From Heterocephalus glaber (Eukaryota > Chordata > Mammalia > Rodentia > Bathyergidae), in NCBI RefSeq assembly GCF_000247695.1, contig NW_004624743.1, positions 7,801,888 to 7,865,887 of the forward strand: 64,000 bases of DNA, given 5' to 3'. The notes beneath the pieces are model-generated. The model was not told the DNA's origin, did no database searches, and saw only the letters and a list, made by a program, of their open reading frames with translations. Made by a program: the position numbers and the translations under genes. This document shows positions 35,276 to 46,829 of this stretch, piece by piece. Positions within the stretch are counted from its first letter, which is position 1. Each line of letters opens with the position of its first letter.

Positions 35276-38024
35276 CTGGCTATCTTTGTGCATTCAGTGG
35301 AAGGCAGAGCCTGAGGCAGAGATTAAAGTGCTGACCCCAGGGCCGTGTAAACCCTGAGTAATGAAGATGGGGGAAAGGAAGAGGTGAGGCAATGAAAGCC
35401 ATGGAGTAATGCCAGTCATTATAGTGCTGGCCACTGCTTCACACAGCGTCCAAGAGAGATAAGAACAATTCCCTGGGCAGAGATGCTTGCTCACACAAAG
35501 GGCTTTCTTCTAAAAGCCTGAAAGAGAAACTCTCCTAGTTGTCCATGGAGGGAAGAAAGGAGGAGTGATCTGCTTGCCAGTCCACGTCTCTCATTTCCCA
35601 TCCGCCATGACGCACCGTAAGAGTTGCCTTCCCTTCCAGCACTTTCAGTGGGCTCATTAGGTGCCCTGGGAACTGCTCAGGAAGCCAGTCCCAGGCTGCA
35701 ATCGGGGGTTTCATTCTCAGCCAGAGTGGAAAGGTGACTGGGTGCGAGCAGACACCATGCACGGGGGAGAAGGAGAAATGTCATCTCAGAAATCGGAGAA
35801 GATACACAGGACTGGTGTCCCATATACTGATTCTCTCCAGGCCTGTAAGATAAAGGGTCAGCAACGTGACCAACAGGCTATGCCCTGGAGTTCTCCAGTC
35901 TGCTCCTCTCACCTGAGGAGTTATATGCTTGTAAGAATCGGTTATGTTTCTTTCTAATTTGTTTCTGCCATTTGTACTTATTACTAGAATTCTGTAATTT
36001 GATGAAATAATACAGAAGCTAATAAAATACAAATGTGAAAAGAAAGAAAAGTGATTGTATGAAAATGAAGGAGAATGTATTGGAAAGATTCGATAAAGGT
36101 TAAATCTCTTGAAGGAGTGCTGTTAAAGTAGGTCTGGTAGGGTCTTCAAGAGGTGATGAGGAGGAGCCAGTGGAATCTGCTGGACACCTCATGCATGCCT
36201 CTGTGATTTCGCTCCCTGGAAAAATACTCTGTAAATCATTACCTATGTGGTAATGTGTAAAACACTGTGGAAGTCCAGTCAGTGAATTCGCCATGGAAGA
36301 AATGTCCTGGTTAACAACAAACATATTGGTCACTTTAAAAACATTTATTTATTATAAATAAAAAGAAATCTTAGAGTTATATATGTTTTAAAATTCCTTT
36401 CTTTAATCAGTTTTTGATTTACCTATTGTAATAGCAGGGTCTTGATTATACTGTGGAAAACTGCTTGTTCCTCCATAATCTGAAGACCACAAGTGGGTGA
36501 TCATCTGAAGCAGTTAATGCACAAAGCATGTGCTTTCCTACCTTCACACCAGAGGCTAAAAGCAGACAGAAAACCCCACAGAGACTCTGTAACTTGGGAC
36601 TGGCACACTTCACTTATGCACAGTAGCCAAAGCAAACTACATGAGTACACCTACATTCAAGGATGAGGAGAGGCATTATCCTCCCACCTACATCCCAGAA
36701 AGAGAAAAACCAATGAGCCACAGTGGCTCCCAGCATGGCAACTACTGTGCCAGGCAAATGGAATATAGAAGCCTTTGCACAGTTAAGTAAGGGGGTTGGA
36801 GTGGAGAAATATATCAGTTTTTCCTTAAATAATTAAAATATTTAAAACAGACATGTTAGTGACTATATTTTCAAATTTCTGGAGATCACACCATTAACAT
36901 AATTCCAGAGAAGACTTTTAAGTAGTACTCAAGTCATGAGATATCCCCCAACTTCAATCCACATCGTCTCTTCTGTTATCAAAATGTAAAATATATTCTC
37001 TTGATCACGCACTCTGCTTTTATATATAGCATATTATATATATGAATACACTAAAATCTCCATATTAAAAAAGAAAATCCATTTTTTATCAGTTAACCAA
37101 TATGGTAAAAGTTTTTAAATGACTAAAATGCAGAAAGGTCAGTTTTAAAATGTTTTTGATTTAAAAAACTATTCAAAAGTCATCCAGTAATATTCCTTAA
37201 CATTTTTCTCCTCCTTCATCTTCTTCCTTTATATTAATGTCATAGTTTTCAATGTCCACTGCTAATTTTTTAAAAAATTAACTTTGACACATAATGAGGC
37301 ATCTGTTTAACTATTTAAATATATTTTAATGTATTTCAACTTTTATGTTATTCTTTTCTAAATTGCTTCATCTATATATTATATTAGTTCTTTGGCAAAT
37401 GAAATAGTTGCTACACATCTGGCTCATATTTCAACTTGTGCCCAAATATGTCCTGCAAATGAATAGAAGTTCTTTGTGTATGTTTTCACTCACCTATCTG
37501 CTCCATGTACCCTGTTCCAGGTTTGATTTCATTGGCTTAAAATACATGCAATGAAGAACAGCTCCATTCAACAACCTGGTCACAGAGGACTCGACCATTG
37601 CTGTCCATTGCAGTCTCAGTGTAAGACACCTAGTAGGTGTCTTCTTTATTGGAAGCAGTAATATCTCCAAACTATTTTTTTTTGTCTTTAGAAAGGGTAA
37701 TAAGTTGGGGTTTTGTTTATTGTTTTACTAATTTACTTCTCAAGTTTTATTTTGATATGTTGTGAGATATTAGTGAAAAGTTATATAAGCCAACTAGTAT
37801 AGCACAAAGATATCAAGTTGGGGAGGTATAGAGATGAAGACTATTTAGGATACTAAGGGTAGATCAACCACTTTCTTCTTTTCCTTTAATCTAAGCAGTA
37901 GCCACTTGTGGTGCAGAGTTTGAGGGCAGGGGATGGGGAGGTGAACGTGTGATTGGAAAGGCTCCTCGAGTGGTCCTGACCTGCCCCTCCTGGCTAAGGC
38001 TGTGTGGTGGGGAAAGTCACTGCA
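35276..38024. other. Unassigned sequence, AT-rich after 36.3 kb
   Basis: About 2.7 kb with no gene or named repeat. 35530-35960 has overlapping open frames on both strands without motifs. A 21-bp near-perfect palindrome lies at 37623-37643. Confidence 0.4.
37623..37643. repeat. 21-bp perfect inverted repeat
   Basis: Ten-base arms aagacaccta / taggtgtctt separated by a single g. It could form a hairpin or bind a dimeric factor, but its arms resemble no operator I know. Symmetry ends at the next base on each side. Confidence 0.8.
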
Positions 38025-38170
38025 CTGAGGGAGGACCTGGCTCCATTAATTACTATAAACTATCAGGACCTGAAGCAAATTGCCTAACTCACAGTGTCAG
38101 TTTCTTCATCTGATAAACCATTTACCTCATGGTATTATTTTAAAGATTAAGTAAGATGATCTTTATCCGC
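38025..38170 (-). repeat. MIR SINE relic
   Basis: Antisense MIR: 'aagcaaattgcctaactcac', 'gtcagtttcttcatctgataa', 'ttacctcatggtattatttt', 'aaagattaagtaagatgat'. Confidence 0.75.
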
Positions 38171-38422
38171 ACAAAGACCCTTAAAGCTGTGTTTATCCAC
38201 AAATGGGTTTGAAATATCAAAAAGTTAGTTACTATCAAGATCTTTTAAAAGTAGAAATTCAATTGAATACCTAAAAATAACAGGAACAAAACACCCACTG
38301 TGTGTTTAGAATTTAGATTCATGTATCTACTAGTTAATTTCCACTCACTGTGGATTATTTTCATCCTTTGAGCTTATTTTTCTGGAAACTGTGTCTCATT
38401 GGTGGGTAAAGATTCATGGATT

Positions 38423-38773
38423 GGTTGTCTTAGTCACTTTCCAGCCACCGAGACATAATACCCGATACCCACAGTTTAAAGGAGGAGAGGTTTCTCTTGG
38501 CTCACAATTTCAGTCCTTGGTTATGGGGTTCCAAGGCAGAAACAGTATCGCAAAGGGAAATAGAGGAGAAAAGCTGTCCACAGAAGCAGAGAGTAAGGGA
38601 GGCGCTCAGGAGGGAGAGCACCCCTTCGGGTCACGGCCCCAGATGCCTCTCCGCTGAGGCTCCACCTCCTAAGGGCACATTCAGTTCTGAGCCCACGATG
38701 CGATCACCTCCCCAAAGCCCCATCTCTGAACACAGGAGCCTTTTGGGGAACAGTTTAGCTCTAAACCGTAACA
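38423..38773 (-). mobile_element. MaLR-type solo LTR
   Basis: Antisense MaLR: begins 'ttgtcttagtcactttccag', then 'ggaggagaggtttctcttgg', later 'ccccaaagccccatctctga', and ends near 'agctctaaaccgtaaca'. It resembles the LTR at 5583-5937 and is more GC-rich. Overlapping open frames of 88 and 95 codons on the plus strand are its antisense and not genes. Confidence 0.7.
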
Positions 38774-41309
38774 GCCGTAATTAGCCTCTTTAAATGAATA
38801 AACAGAAGAGAAACGACCGGAAACCCACAGTCTCTTAGCGAGAACTGTATACAAAGTGATAAATGCATGGGTCATTATGGGAAATTTCTTATTGTAAGTG
38901 CTTAAACAACCTTGTAAAATACTTCTCTAGAAAAGAGCCCAAATGCATCTCATGCATGTTTCTGTCAAATAAGTATGATTTTTTTCTCATCATCTCTTTA
39001 GGAATAAAATATAAACTATCTTAGCCTCTATGTAACATTAGTAACTTTTACATAATGATTCATCCTTTAAAGCCACTTTCACACTTGTCCATGATACTGG
39101 CCAAAAGAAGTTCTGCACACAGCACCCTCCATCCCTTATGTTCGAAGAAGGATTAGGCTTTCTGATGGGCAGTGTTGAGACCAACGCCCTTCACAGGTGG
39201 GATTCAACCCCCTTAAATGGCTTGCTGCCGCCTTTCTATGTCACAGAAGGACAGAACACGGCATCAGTAAGAACAAACAGCTTGTCACAAAGACCAGAGG
39301 CACAGGGACTCAGCAGCACAGTGAATCCTGAGAAGGAAAACCTCCCTGGTTGTTGTGCCGGACAATCTGAGACACGGCCACGGCCCAGGATCTGCAAGTT
39401 GGTCCAGCATAGAGATACTTCCCCTAAATACACAGACTGATCATAAGACATGTTAGGTACATCTCAGTCATTCACAAGAAAGTCAAAAGATGCCAGCTGT
39501 CATGCTCTGAGTTAGAGACTCTCCTCATACGTGGAAATGGGTGACCCGTGCCAGGTACATCAGAATCCTGAGGCCCAGTGTAGACCAGGCCAGCCAGGCA
39601 GCCACATCTCAAACCCTGTGTTGTGTGGGTGCCCACTGGACACGCACATGAAGATCCCGCCAGAGCGCAAGTTTTCCTGCTCCATCGTCACATCCAGGAC
39701 ACAGCGCAGGAAGTTACAAGCTGTGGCTGCACGTCATAAAGCCTTTGACAAATTTCATACCCTACTATTTGTGTCATCTGCACCTGGACTACATTTGGTG
39801 ACATCAGTACATACAGTCAAAGTCAAAACCTCCGACATTTTGGTAGGTGTCACTTTTCACCAACAACGCCACTTTACATAGTTTAGCCACTGTGCTGCCC
39901 TTGAGCATGAGCACTACACCTCAGGAAATCTAATGAGGTTGAAAAGAAAAGTGGAAGTTAATGGCCAAGGCTTTAACAAAGCTTCATCCTCCCTCAGGCT
40001 CTAAAGAGTCAGTAACTGAATTCGGGAGCCGGAAATTAAATTAGGAGAAAATGCCACCGCGGCAGCTCCTGCTACCTTTAGCATTAATGGTAAAATGGAG
40101 TGGGGTGTGGGCAGGGCCTCCGACTGCAGAGCCACCAAGAAATTTTCAGAGCCCCAAACAGTGCGGAAATCTGCTCTCCTGCTATGGTGTGAGCTCCCTT
40201 GCTATTGTAGGTCCTTTTGTCCCCCTTTCCCTCCTTGACTTATCCTTACAGTATTTTTCCTGTTCTCTTCTTTGGGCTGGTTTTTACCTAGGACTCAATC
40301 TTAACTTCCATTTTTCTCTCCATCCTCACTGACACGCTTCTTTCCTCAAATCTCCCGGTGTGTTTTCTCTCTCCTCCTACATTTGCATTTTTACAAGAAA
40401 AAGTCATCTGATGACTCAGTTTGTATGGATCGCCTTGCTCAGAGTCTGGGAGAAAACAGCAGAGGATTCCACAGGGCTAGGAAAGCAGAGGGCTTTTGAC
40501 TGCATCTGTTCACATCAAACGAACAGGAACTGCTCTGTTGGGATCGTGTCATCGCAGTAAGTGATAAGAGTGAGCAGGAAGAACTCACTCATGAGTGGTG
40601 GCCCAATTTTTGAAAAAAGGCATGGAGAAGGGGCAGCAAGAAAGGAAAACAAATGAGCCTTTATCAGACTCCTTCCCACTCTTCCAGTGTCTCTCCACCA
40701 ATCAAGCAAGGTTGCCAATTTGGCCCAAAGGCAGCAATTCCCTAATACAGTACGATAGCACTGCCACCCCTTTCCTTCTAAACAAACTGCTAAGGAACAT
40801 AACTGTATTATAGAGCTATAAAGAAATAAAAGCTATTTTATCATAATTTGATTATGGTACAAAGCACTATGCATAGCAATCCGTGGATCTAATTTTAGTT
40901 GTAATAATCTCTTGCCTTGTTATGTAAATGGGAAAAGGCTTTCTATAGACCTCAGATGGCGATAAGCCTCGGATGAAAAGCACACAGAAGTCATGGTTCA
41001 ATTGCTCTACAGCGATCTGCCTCACACGCCACGGTACATCTCCCTGCCGCTGCAGAAGACTTGGTGTCTGCTGCAGACTGACCGTCTTCCTCTCAGGGTT
41101 ACAGCTGCCCTCCAAGAGGTGACTGATTCAAAGTGGTTCCAAGTCCCACCACCACAGAATAACCGAGGCTAGTCAAACATTTCTCCTCCCACAACTGTTC
41201 TCCTTCACATTCCATAAGTTTCCCCCAAATTTTGCCCTTCAAGAAAAGGCACAAAGAGGCTTTGCAGAAAGGACACCGTGCGGTTTGCCTCTGCAATGTT
41301 CCGCAAAGC
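38774..41309. other. Repeat-poor, moderately GC-rich sequence
   Basis: About 2.5 kb with no interspersed repeat that I recognise. Successive plus-strand open frames (39138-39440, 39531-39881, 40051-40332) have no recognisable domain and do not share a frame or splice framework. A perfect AP-1 core TGACTCA lies at 40412-40418. It may hold regulatory elements or a decayed repeat I cannot place. Confidence 0.35.
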
Positions 41310-41714
41310 CTCGTGTGCAAAGTTTGGCCCTAAGGCAGCGGTGTTCAGAGCCAGGGCCTTTGGGAAGGAATCGGAGCATGAGGGCACCCACTTGATCCAT
41401 GGGTCAAGCTACTGATGGAGTAGTAATTTGGTGGCCTCCCTGGGATCTGGCAGAAACCCTAGGAGGTGGAGCCGAGTTGGAAGAAGTTGGTCACACCTCG
41501 GAAAGTTCTCTTTCTCTCCCTCCCTCCCTGCTGCCATGAAGTCCGCCCTCCACACCATCCCACCATGATCTTTCTGCTTCACTGCAGGCTAAAAGCAGCG
41601 GGGCCAGCCAATCATGGACCGAAGCTTCTGAAGCTGTGAGCCCAAATCTGCCTTCCTGACTGTAATTGGTTTTGTCAGGGAGTTTGTCACAGTCATGGAA
41701 AGCTGACTGACACA
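41310..41714 (+). mobile_element. MaLR-type solo LTR
   Basis: Sense MaLR: 'gggcctttgggaaggaatcgg', 'gcatgagggcacccacttga', 'ggggccagccaatcatggac', 'ctgaagctgtgagccc', and the terminal 'catggaaagctgactgacaca'. Solo, no internal genes. Same broad family as 3453-3914. Confidence 0.7.
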
Positions 41715-42164
41715 GACACATTTGTTTTTCCTTTTGGATCTTGATGTCCTACCCATTTCCTCTAAGGATCAACCTTCCAGGTACCCCTTCGCTGAGGAAA
41801 TTTCTGCAGACCCCAGGTACGCATGCTCAGAACAGACTCCTCAGGTTTCTGCACCAGCCCCTAAGCAACTGTAACTGGGCCCCAACTTCATGTCCAAGTG
41901 TCAAGAAACAGACAGGGCATCTAGGGCCTCCCTGCTCTCCAGTGCTCTGGCGTTGCTCCTTGTAATGCATGTAGAGCCATCCAAAAATGAGCTGCCCAAG
42001 GGAGGACCATCGGGTTCGCCTCTTGCTCATCCTTTCTCCTGAAGCTCTTCCTGCAGTTTAGCTTTATCTGCTTCTCTAGAGGACACAACTGTGGCCACTA
42101 CCTGCTCTTCTTCCATAGCTTCTCCACAGGCACAGGCAGAGCCCTCCGGCTCAGTGGCCTGTGT
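41715..42164. other. Unassigned sequence
   Basis: No gene seen. Short overlapping open frames on both strands carry no motif. Confidence 0.4.
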
Positions 42165-42555
42165 GTCCATCAGTAGATGGACGGATAAAGAAAACGCGTG
42201 TTTACAAACAACAGAGCACTACTCTGCCATAAAGAAGGCTAAACCTGAATCATTCATGGGAAGATGGATGCGCCTGGAGAGCATAATATCAGGTGAAGTA
42301 AATCAGACACACAAGCCTAAATATCGAGTGGTTTCTCTTATATGAGAAATCCAAAGTGTAAATTAAAAGCAAAATAAAACATAGACAATAGGAAGTAAGG
42401 AGATAGACTTTTGCAAATGGGAAAGGGACAGAGAGATGGGGGAAGAGGGTGGGAGGAAAGGTAAGAAGAACTAAGATGTATTATGTATGTGTACCAGCTA
42501 CTCATGATGAATGTAATCGTGGGCTCTGAACATGTACCATAAAAATTAAAATTAA
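42165..42555 (+). mobile_element. Older L1 3' end
   Basis: L1 ORF2 3' tip and 3' UTR: 'catcagtagatggacggata', 'cactactctgccataaagaa', 'ggtttctcttatatgagaaa', 'accataaaaattaaaatta'. It differs from the younger L1 ends in the window and resembles the relic at 11030-11345, so an older subfamily. Confidence 0.8.
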
Positions 42556-42640
42556 TGGGAGCCGGGGATTTAGCTCAGTGGCTCCACAGCCTGCTTTGTA
42601 AGTGCAAGATCCCGAGTTCGATCCCCAGTACCCCCCCTAA
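42556..42640 (+). mobile_element. ID SINE with TSD
   Basis: ID with intact A-box region 'ttagctcagtgg' and intact B-box 'gttcgatcccc'. Flanked by a 15-bp target-site duplication with one mismatch (42541-42555 and 42641-42655), formed from the A-rich end of the L1 just upstream. Confidence 0.9.
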
Positions 42641-42670
42641 AAAAATTACAATTAAAAAACCATAACTGGG

Positions 42671-42757
42671 GGCTGGGGATTTAGCTCAGTGGTTCTGCCA
42701 CTTGCCTCGCAAGCGCAAGATCCAAAGTTAAATCCCCGGCACACACAAAAAAAGCCC
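42671..42757 (+). mobile_element. ID SINE
   Basis: Second ID, same strand, about 15 bases after the previous one. A-box intact, B-box altered ('gttaaatcccc'). Flanks: cataactggg (42661-42670) and gataactggg (42758-42767), a target-site duplication with one mismatch. Confidence 0.88.
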
Positions 42758-42767
42758 GATAACTGGG

Positions 42768-43400
42768 AAGGACCCCCTAGGCCCTGTTGAAGTCTGAAGT
42801 CCCCTCCATTTGGGCCCTGGCACAGCCACCATGGCCCAGGACACTGTTCTGTAATCAGTAGTCTTCACTTAGACTGAGTGGCGTGAAACTGCACTTTCCC
42901 AGCAAAAGAGGTGGGCATTAGGGCTAGAAAAAGAACATCTAAAATAATATATTTCCACTCTTCCATGGGCTGTGGCTTTCTCAGTACGTGTGAAGGCTGA
43001 AGGAGAAGCAAAACAAAGAACAACTTGATGTTGTTGCTTGATGTCAAGCACATCCTCTGCAACCTTTCCTCTTCAATTTAGAAGTACTATTATTTCCTAA
43101 AGTGTCCTCTTATTCCAAGATTCCACACCTACCGTTGTTTGCAGAGGGAAACTTATATGTATAATTTTATATACAAAAGATTATATACCTATAACCCTTC
43201 AGTACTAACTTGTCAATCAAAACACTAAATTTTTCCCGAGTGGCAAGGCCATGATAGCCACTGTTGACTTATTTAAATTAAAATTGTTGCATCTAAGCAG
43301 CACATGAACAAATATAGAATGCCTGTTGCATAAGTGTACTATCTTATTCTCTGACTTTGCGTCTTACTTCTTAAAGATCTCTGCTTACCCTTCCTACTCT
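42768..43400. other. Unassigned sequence
   Basis: No gene or named repeat seen. Confidence 0.45.
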
Positions 43401-43480
43401 TTTTTTGTACTGAAGATCGAACTTGGGACCTTGTGCTTTCGAGGCAGGTAGTGGAATCACTGACCTAAATCCCCAGCACT
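43401..43480 (-). mobile_element. ID SINE
   Basis: Antisense ID: T-run, 'gtactgaagatcgaacttgg', 'gaccttgtgctttcgaggc', 'cctaaatccccagcactac'. The flanking CT-rich repeats share 'cttcctac', but the exact target-site duplication is unclear. Confidence 0.8.
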
Positions 43481-44432
43481 ACTCTTCCTACCCTTACCCC
43501 AGGAGTACAATAATATACATGAGCAAACTCTTTACTAAACTTAGGTCTTTAAAACATTTTTGTAAATATCAGAATTCATTACGAACTGCATTCGCCCAAG
43601 TGTTGAATTCCACATAATTTTTAGACATATTAAAAGAAAAACTAGTATTTCAACACAATTTGCGATATGCTTTCCTCACTACCCCTCTGCAACAAGGTTT
43701 TATTGTACTTTTCTCTTGAAAACATTTTCCTTCACAGCACTGTAAACGCATTGCCACTGTAAGCAATGTGTAGGATGAGAGCATGTTTGAGCATCAATTG
43801 AAGTCTTGATTAAGTCCCCTACAGGCTGTGTGGCATGGCATAGCCCATTTAGTGCTGCTGGACCAGTGTTTTCATCTTTGACATAATATAATAAAATATG
43901 CAAAAGTCCTTAGCAAACTGTAAAGTCATGTATGAAATAGGGTAAAAATAAGGTATTGTATTGGTGAAGACGTAACCAGAGAAGCCAAATCAGCATGTAT
44001 ACTTTACATATTTTTGTGTGTATTTTTATAAATATTCATACATGTGTGTGCATATAAATAGACACACATATGTTAATATACACATGTCTGTGTGTTTGTG
44101 CATATCCTCTTGTGTGTGCCTGGGCACATGGCTTTGTTACAGGAAATTCTGGCTCAGCGATCTTTGCAAAGTTGTCTCCACATCAAATGCTGCTCCCCAG
44201 AAGCATGTGCAGCAGGACCCCACAAGGCTGGACAGAGCCCCACCAAAGAGGACTGAATTGTGTAGCTAGCGTCGCCTCTGATCTAGAGGCACCCAGGGTA
44301 TACTGCAGAATCGTGAGCAAGTTCGCCATGGAGCTGGATCACACAAGTGGCTCAGAAGTCAGAGAGGATGACAGAGGATCAGGGCGGGGGGGGCCGATGT
44401 TAGGGACACTGATGCTTCATCCCACGAGCTGG
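43481..44432. other. Unassigned, with a decayed TG-rich stretch
   Basis: 44010-44125 is a degenerate TG/TA-rich simple sequence. The open frame of 122 codons at 44070-44438 begins in it and has no domain. No gene supported. Confidence 0.4.
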
Positions 44433-44446
44433 ATGTAGAACTCTTT

Positions 44447-44540
44447 TTTTTTTTTTTTTTTCCTGGTAACGGGATCGAACTTGGGTCCTTGAGCTTGCGC
44501 AGCAGGCGGGGAAACCAGGGAGCTAAATCCCCGGCCCTAA
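44447..44540 (-). mobile_element. ID SINE with perfect TSD
   Basis: Antisense ID with a T-run of about 20, 'cgggatcgaacttgggtcc' (B-box intact in sense), 'gcttgcgcagcaggcgggg', 'agctaaatccccggccc'. Perfect 14-bp target-site duplication (44433-44446 and 44541-44554, atgtagaactcttt). The long pure tail and exact duplication suggest a recent insertion. Confidence 0.93.
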
Positions 44541-44554
44541 ATGTAGAACTCTTT

Positions 44555-44933
44555 GCAGTTTTCCTTCCCTGTGCTGTCCAGAGTCTCACCCCTACCCGAC
44601 TGGTCTGGTCCCTCTCTAAAGGACGTCTACCTGAGTCAGGCAGGAATACACAGGTTATTTTCAGTTTTGATTGATTCACAATCAATGGCTTTGGCGCTGT
44701 CATCGCATCCAGCAAACTCCTTCACAACTGCACCCGGACTCATATTTGAGCACCTGGAAGAAGGCAGCGACAAAGCGCAGCCACCTCTCTCCTGCCCTCC
44801 AACCCTAGGGACATCCTTTGAAGCCCACCCTAGCCAGAAACACTCTTGAAAGGGAATTCTAGAGAAAGTAGTACAACCTACCCAAGACAATATATCACAG
44901 AGTCATCCCAGGTGTGAATAAAAAAGATTTCTA
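44555..44933. other. Unassigned sequence
   Basis: No gene or named repeat seen. Overlapping open frames on both strands have no motif. Confidence 0.4.
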
Positions 44934-45020
44934 GGGACTGGGGATTTAGCTCAGTGGTTCCACCACCTGCTTCACAAGCGCAAGGTCCTGACTTCAATCC
45001 CTGGTACCAAAAAAAAAAAA
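44934..45020 (+). mobile_element. ID SINE
   Basis: Sense ID: 'ggggatttagctcagtggtt', 'ccaccacctgcttcacaagc', A-run of 12. B-box altered ('cttcaatcccTgg'). Short flanking repeat aaagatttct (44923-44932) versus aaatatttct (45018-45027). Confidence 0.88.
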
Positions 45021-46471
45021 TATTTCTCATCCTAGACAACGAAATGAGCAGGCTGCTCTACCAGTGCCAACAATGACCCAGGAAGTTTCTCTGTTCTTGT
45101 TCTCTTCCCTCCCATGCAACCCCTCCACCTGACAAGCAGCTCACTTTTGTGGCCAAAAGCCCCCAGCAGGTGTGGCACATGTGGAGGGAAGCTTGGCTTC
45201 CCTTGCTGCTCCTAGTCCCTCCTGAGCTCTGTATCACAAGAAGCGCAGTAATCGAGTTATGACCCAGAGAGGCCAATCAGAAGGTACGCTGTGTGTTTCA
45301 ATGAGAAAAAATTACAGTAAAAGACACATTGCTCTTAACTCCTCTCAAAATGCTCACTATCCCTTCAGACACACTTACTTCATCGTTCGTGCCTATTTCT
45401 GAAGCAATTCTGGAGCTCTCTTTTGTGTCTTCTCCAAGGGTGATCACAAATAAGGTAAGTGCTGCCTTCACATGCCATCCAACAGAAAGGCGGGCTCATG
45501 ATGACATTCCAGTGTGTCCAAGACAAGGCAATCGGGAAAGAAGACTTCCAGAAACGCTTCAGAAAGTGGCCACAACAAGAGATGGGATAATTGTGTTTGA
45601 AAGGAGGGGGAGTATTTTTAAGAGGATTAATAGCAATGTGTCTTTTATTGTAATAAATTTTTATAAATTTAAAATTTAAGCATGCGCTGTATTTTTTGAT
45701 CACACTGTGTCATTATGAACATGAAACAACATTGCCATATCTCACTTTTTGCATTAGCTCTGCACAACAAATGCTTTTCTTTCTCCTTTAGAAGTCCCCC
45801 TGGCCCTCTAATTTCTTACAGTGTCTTTCTCCCATCAGTCTTTGAGTCTTTATATTTTTATACTTTATTAGTACATGTGTGTAGTACACCATGTTTATAT
45901 GCTTGTGGGATGTTGGAATGTGTGCATAACACACCTGAATTCCACTTTCATAGACCTTAAAATATTTCTTGGCTATTCACAATTACTATGGAGGGAAGCT
46001 TGGACATCAGTGGTTCCCAGGATCCTGGCTAAGATGAAGTTGAACATACCATCCATTGTCTCTGTACCACTGAGGATCATTCTAACAAAGATCCCAGCTC
46101 TCCCTGCGGGCTCCCAGTTCTGGACCTGAAGAGGTGACAGAGGCTACATTCAGCCTGGAGTTGGCCTCCCGCCAGCCTTACCACAGTCCTGCTGCTGCCT
46201 GCATAACGACCTCTGTCTGCCCCACAGCCCTGTTTGGATACCCTTGGCCTCCATCCTGCAGTGATAATTTTCTGCTTCATTCCCTGCATCCACTCTGACA
46301 TCTCCAAAGGCAGAACTTTGGCTTGCCCCTCGCACCAGGCTTCCAAGGTCTGCTCACTGCTTCTAGTTGTTCTGAGGTCTACCAGCTGGTCTCCAGGAAG
46401 AAGCTTGCTTTCCGTCTGTTTAACAGCTCCTTCCTTCACTTTTAGTCAAAACCCTGCCCTGTCTCTCCTTC
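45021..46471. other. Unassigned sequence
   Basis: About 1.4 kb without named repeat or gene. Open frames of up to 120 codons (46077-46439 minus, 45329-45679 plus) have no recognisable domain. Confidence 0.4.
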
Positions 46472-46652
46472 TTGCCAGGCATAGTGCTCCACTTCTGTGA
46501 TCCCAGCAACTTAGGAGGCTGAAGCAGGATGATGGCAAGTTCAAGGCCAGCCTGGGTAACTTGTCTTAAAATTTAAAAAAAAAAAAAGGACTGAGCATAT
46601 AACTTAGTAGTAGAGTGCCCCTGGTTTCAATCCTCAATATACCAAAAGAGAT
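46472..46652 (+). mobile_element. B1-dID composite SINE
   Basis: B1 half: 'ttgccaggcatagtgctcca', 'ggaggctgaagcaggatgat', 'caaggccagcctgggtaact'. ID half: 'gactgagcatataacttagt', 'ggtttcaatcctcaatat'. Its tail has grown into the GGAA repeat at 46653-46689. Confidence 0.8.
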
Positions 46653-46689
46653 AGGAAGGAAGGAAAGAAAGAAAGAAGGAAGGAAGGAA
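46653..46689. repeat. (GGAA/GAAA) microsatellite in SINE tail
   Basis: Tetranucleotide run directly following the B1-dID, so it most likely grew from that element's A-rich tail. Confidence 0.85.
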
Positions 46690-46704
46690 TTAATCCTATG
46701 TATT

Positions 46705-46825
46705 TATTTATTTAGACAGGACATTGCTGTGTTGCCCAGGGTTGGCCTTGAATTTACAATCCTCCTGTGTTAGCCTCCACAGTCGCTGTGATTTTAGGCG
46801 TTCGCTACCACACTCTGCTATCTCT
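46705..46825 (-). mobile_element. Old B1-type SINE
   Basis: Antisense 7SL-derived sequence: 'agacaggacattgctgtgtt', 'cccagggttggccttgaatt', 'gttagcctccacagtcgctg'. I do not see the internal duplication of B1, so it may be the older proto-B1 type. Confidence 0.65.
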
Positions 46826-46829
46826 CACA

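Noticed and set aside
42556..42640. tRNA gene suggested by intact A and B boxes
   Set aside because: It is an ID SINE: tail, target-site duplication and sister copies prove it. No full cloverleaf.
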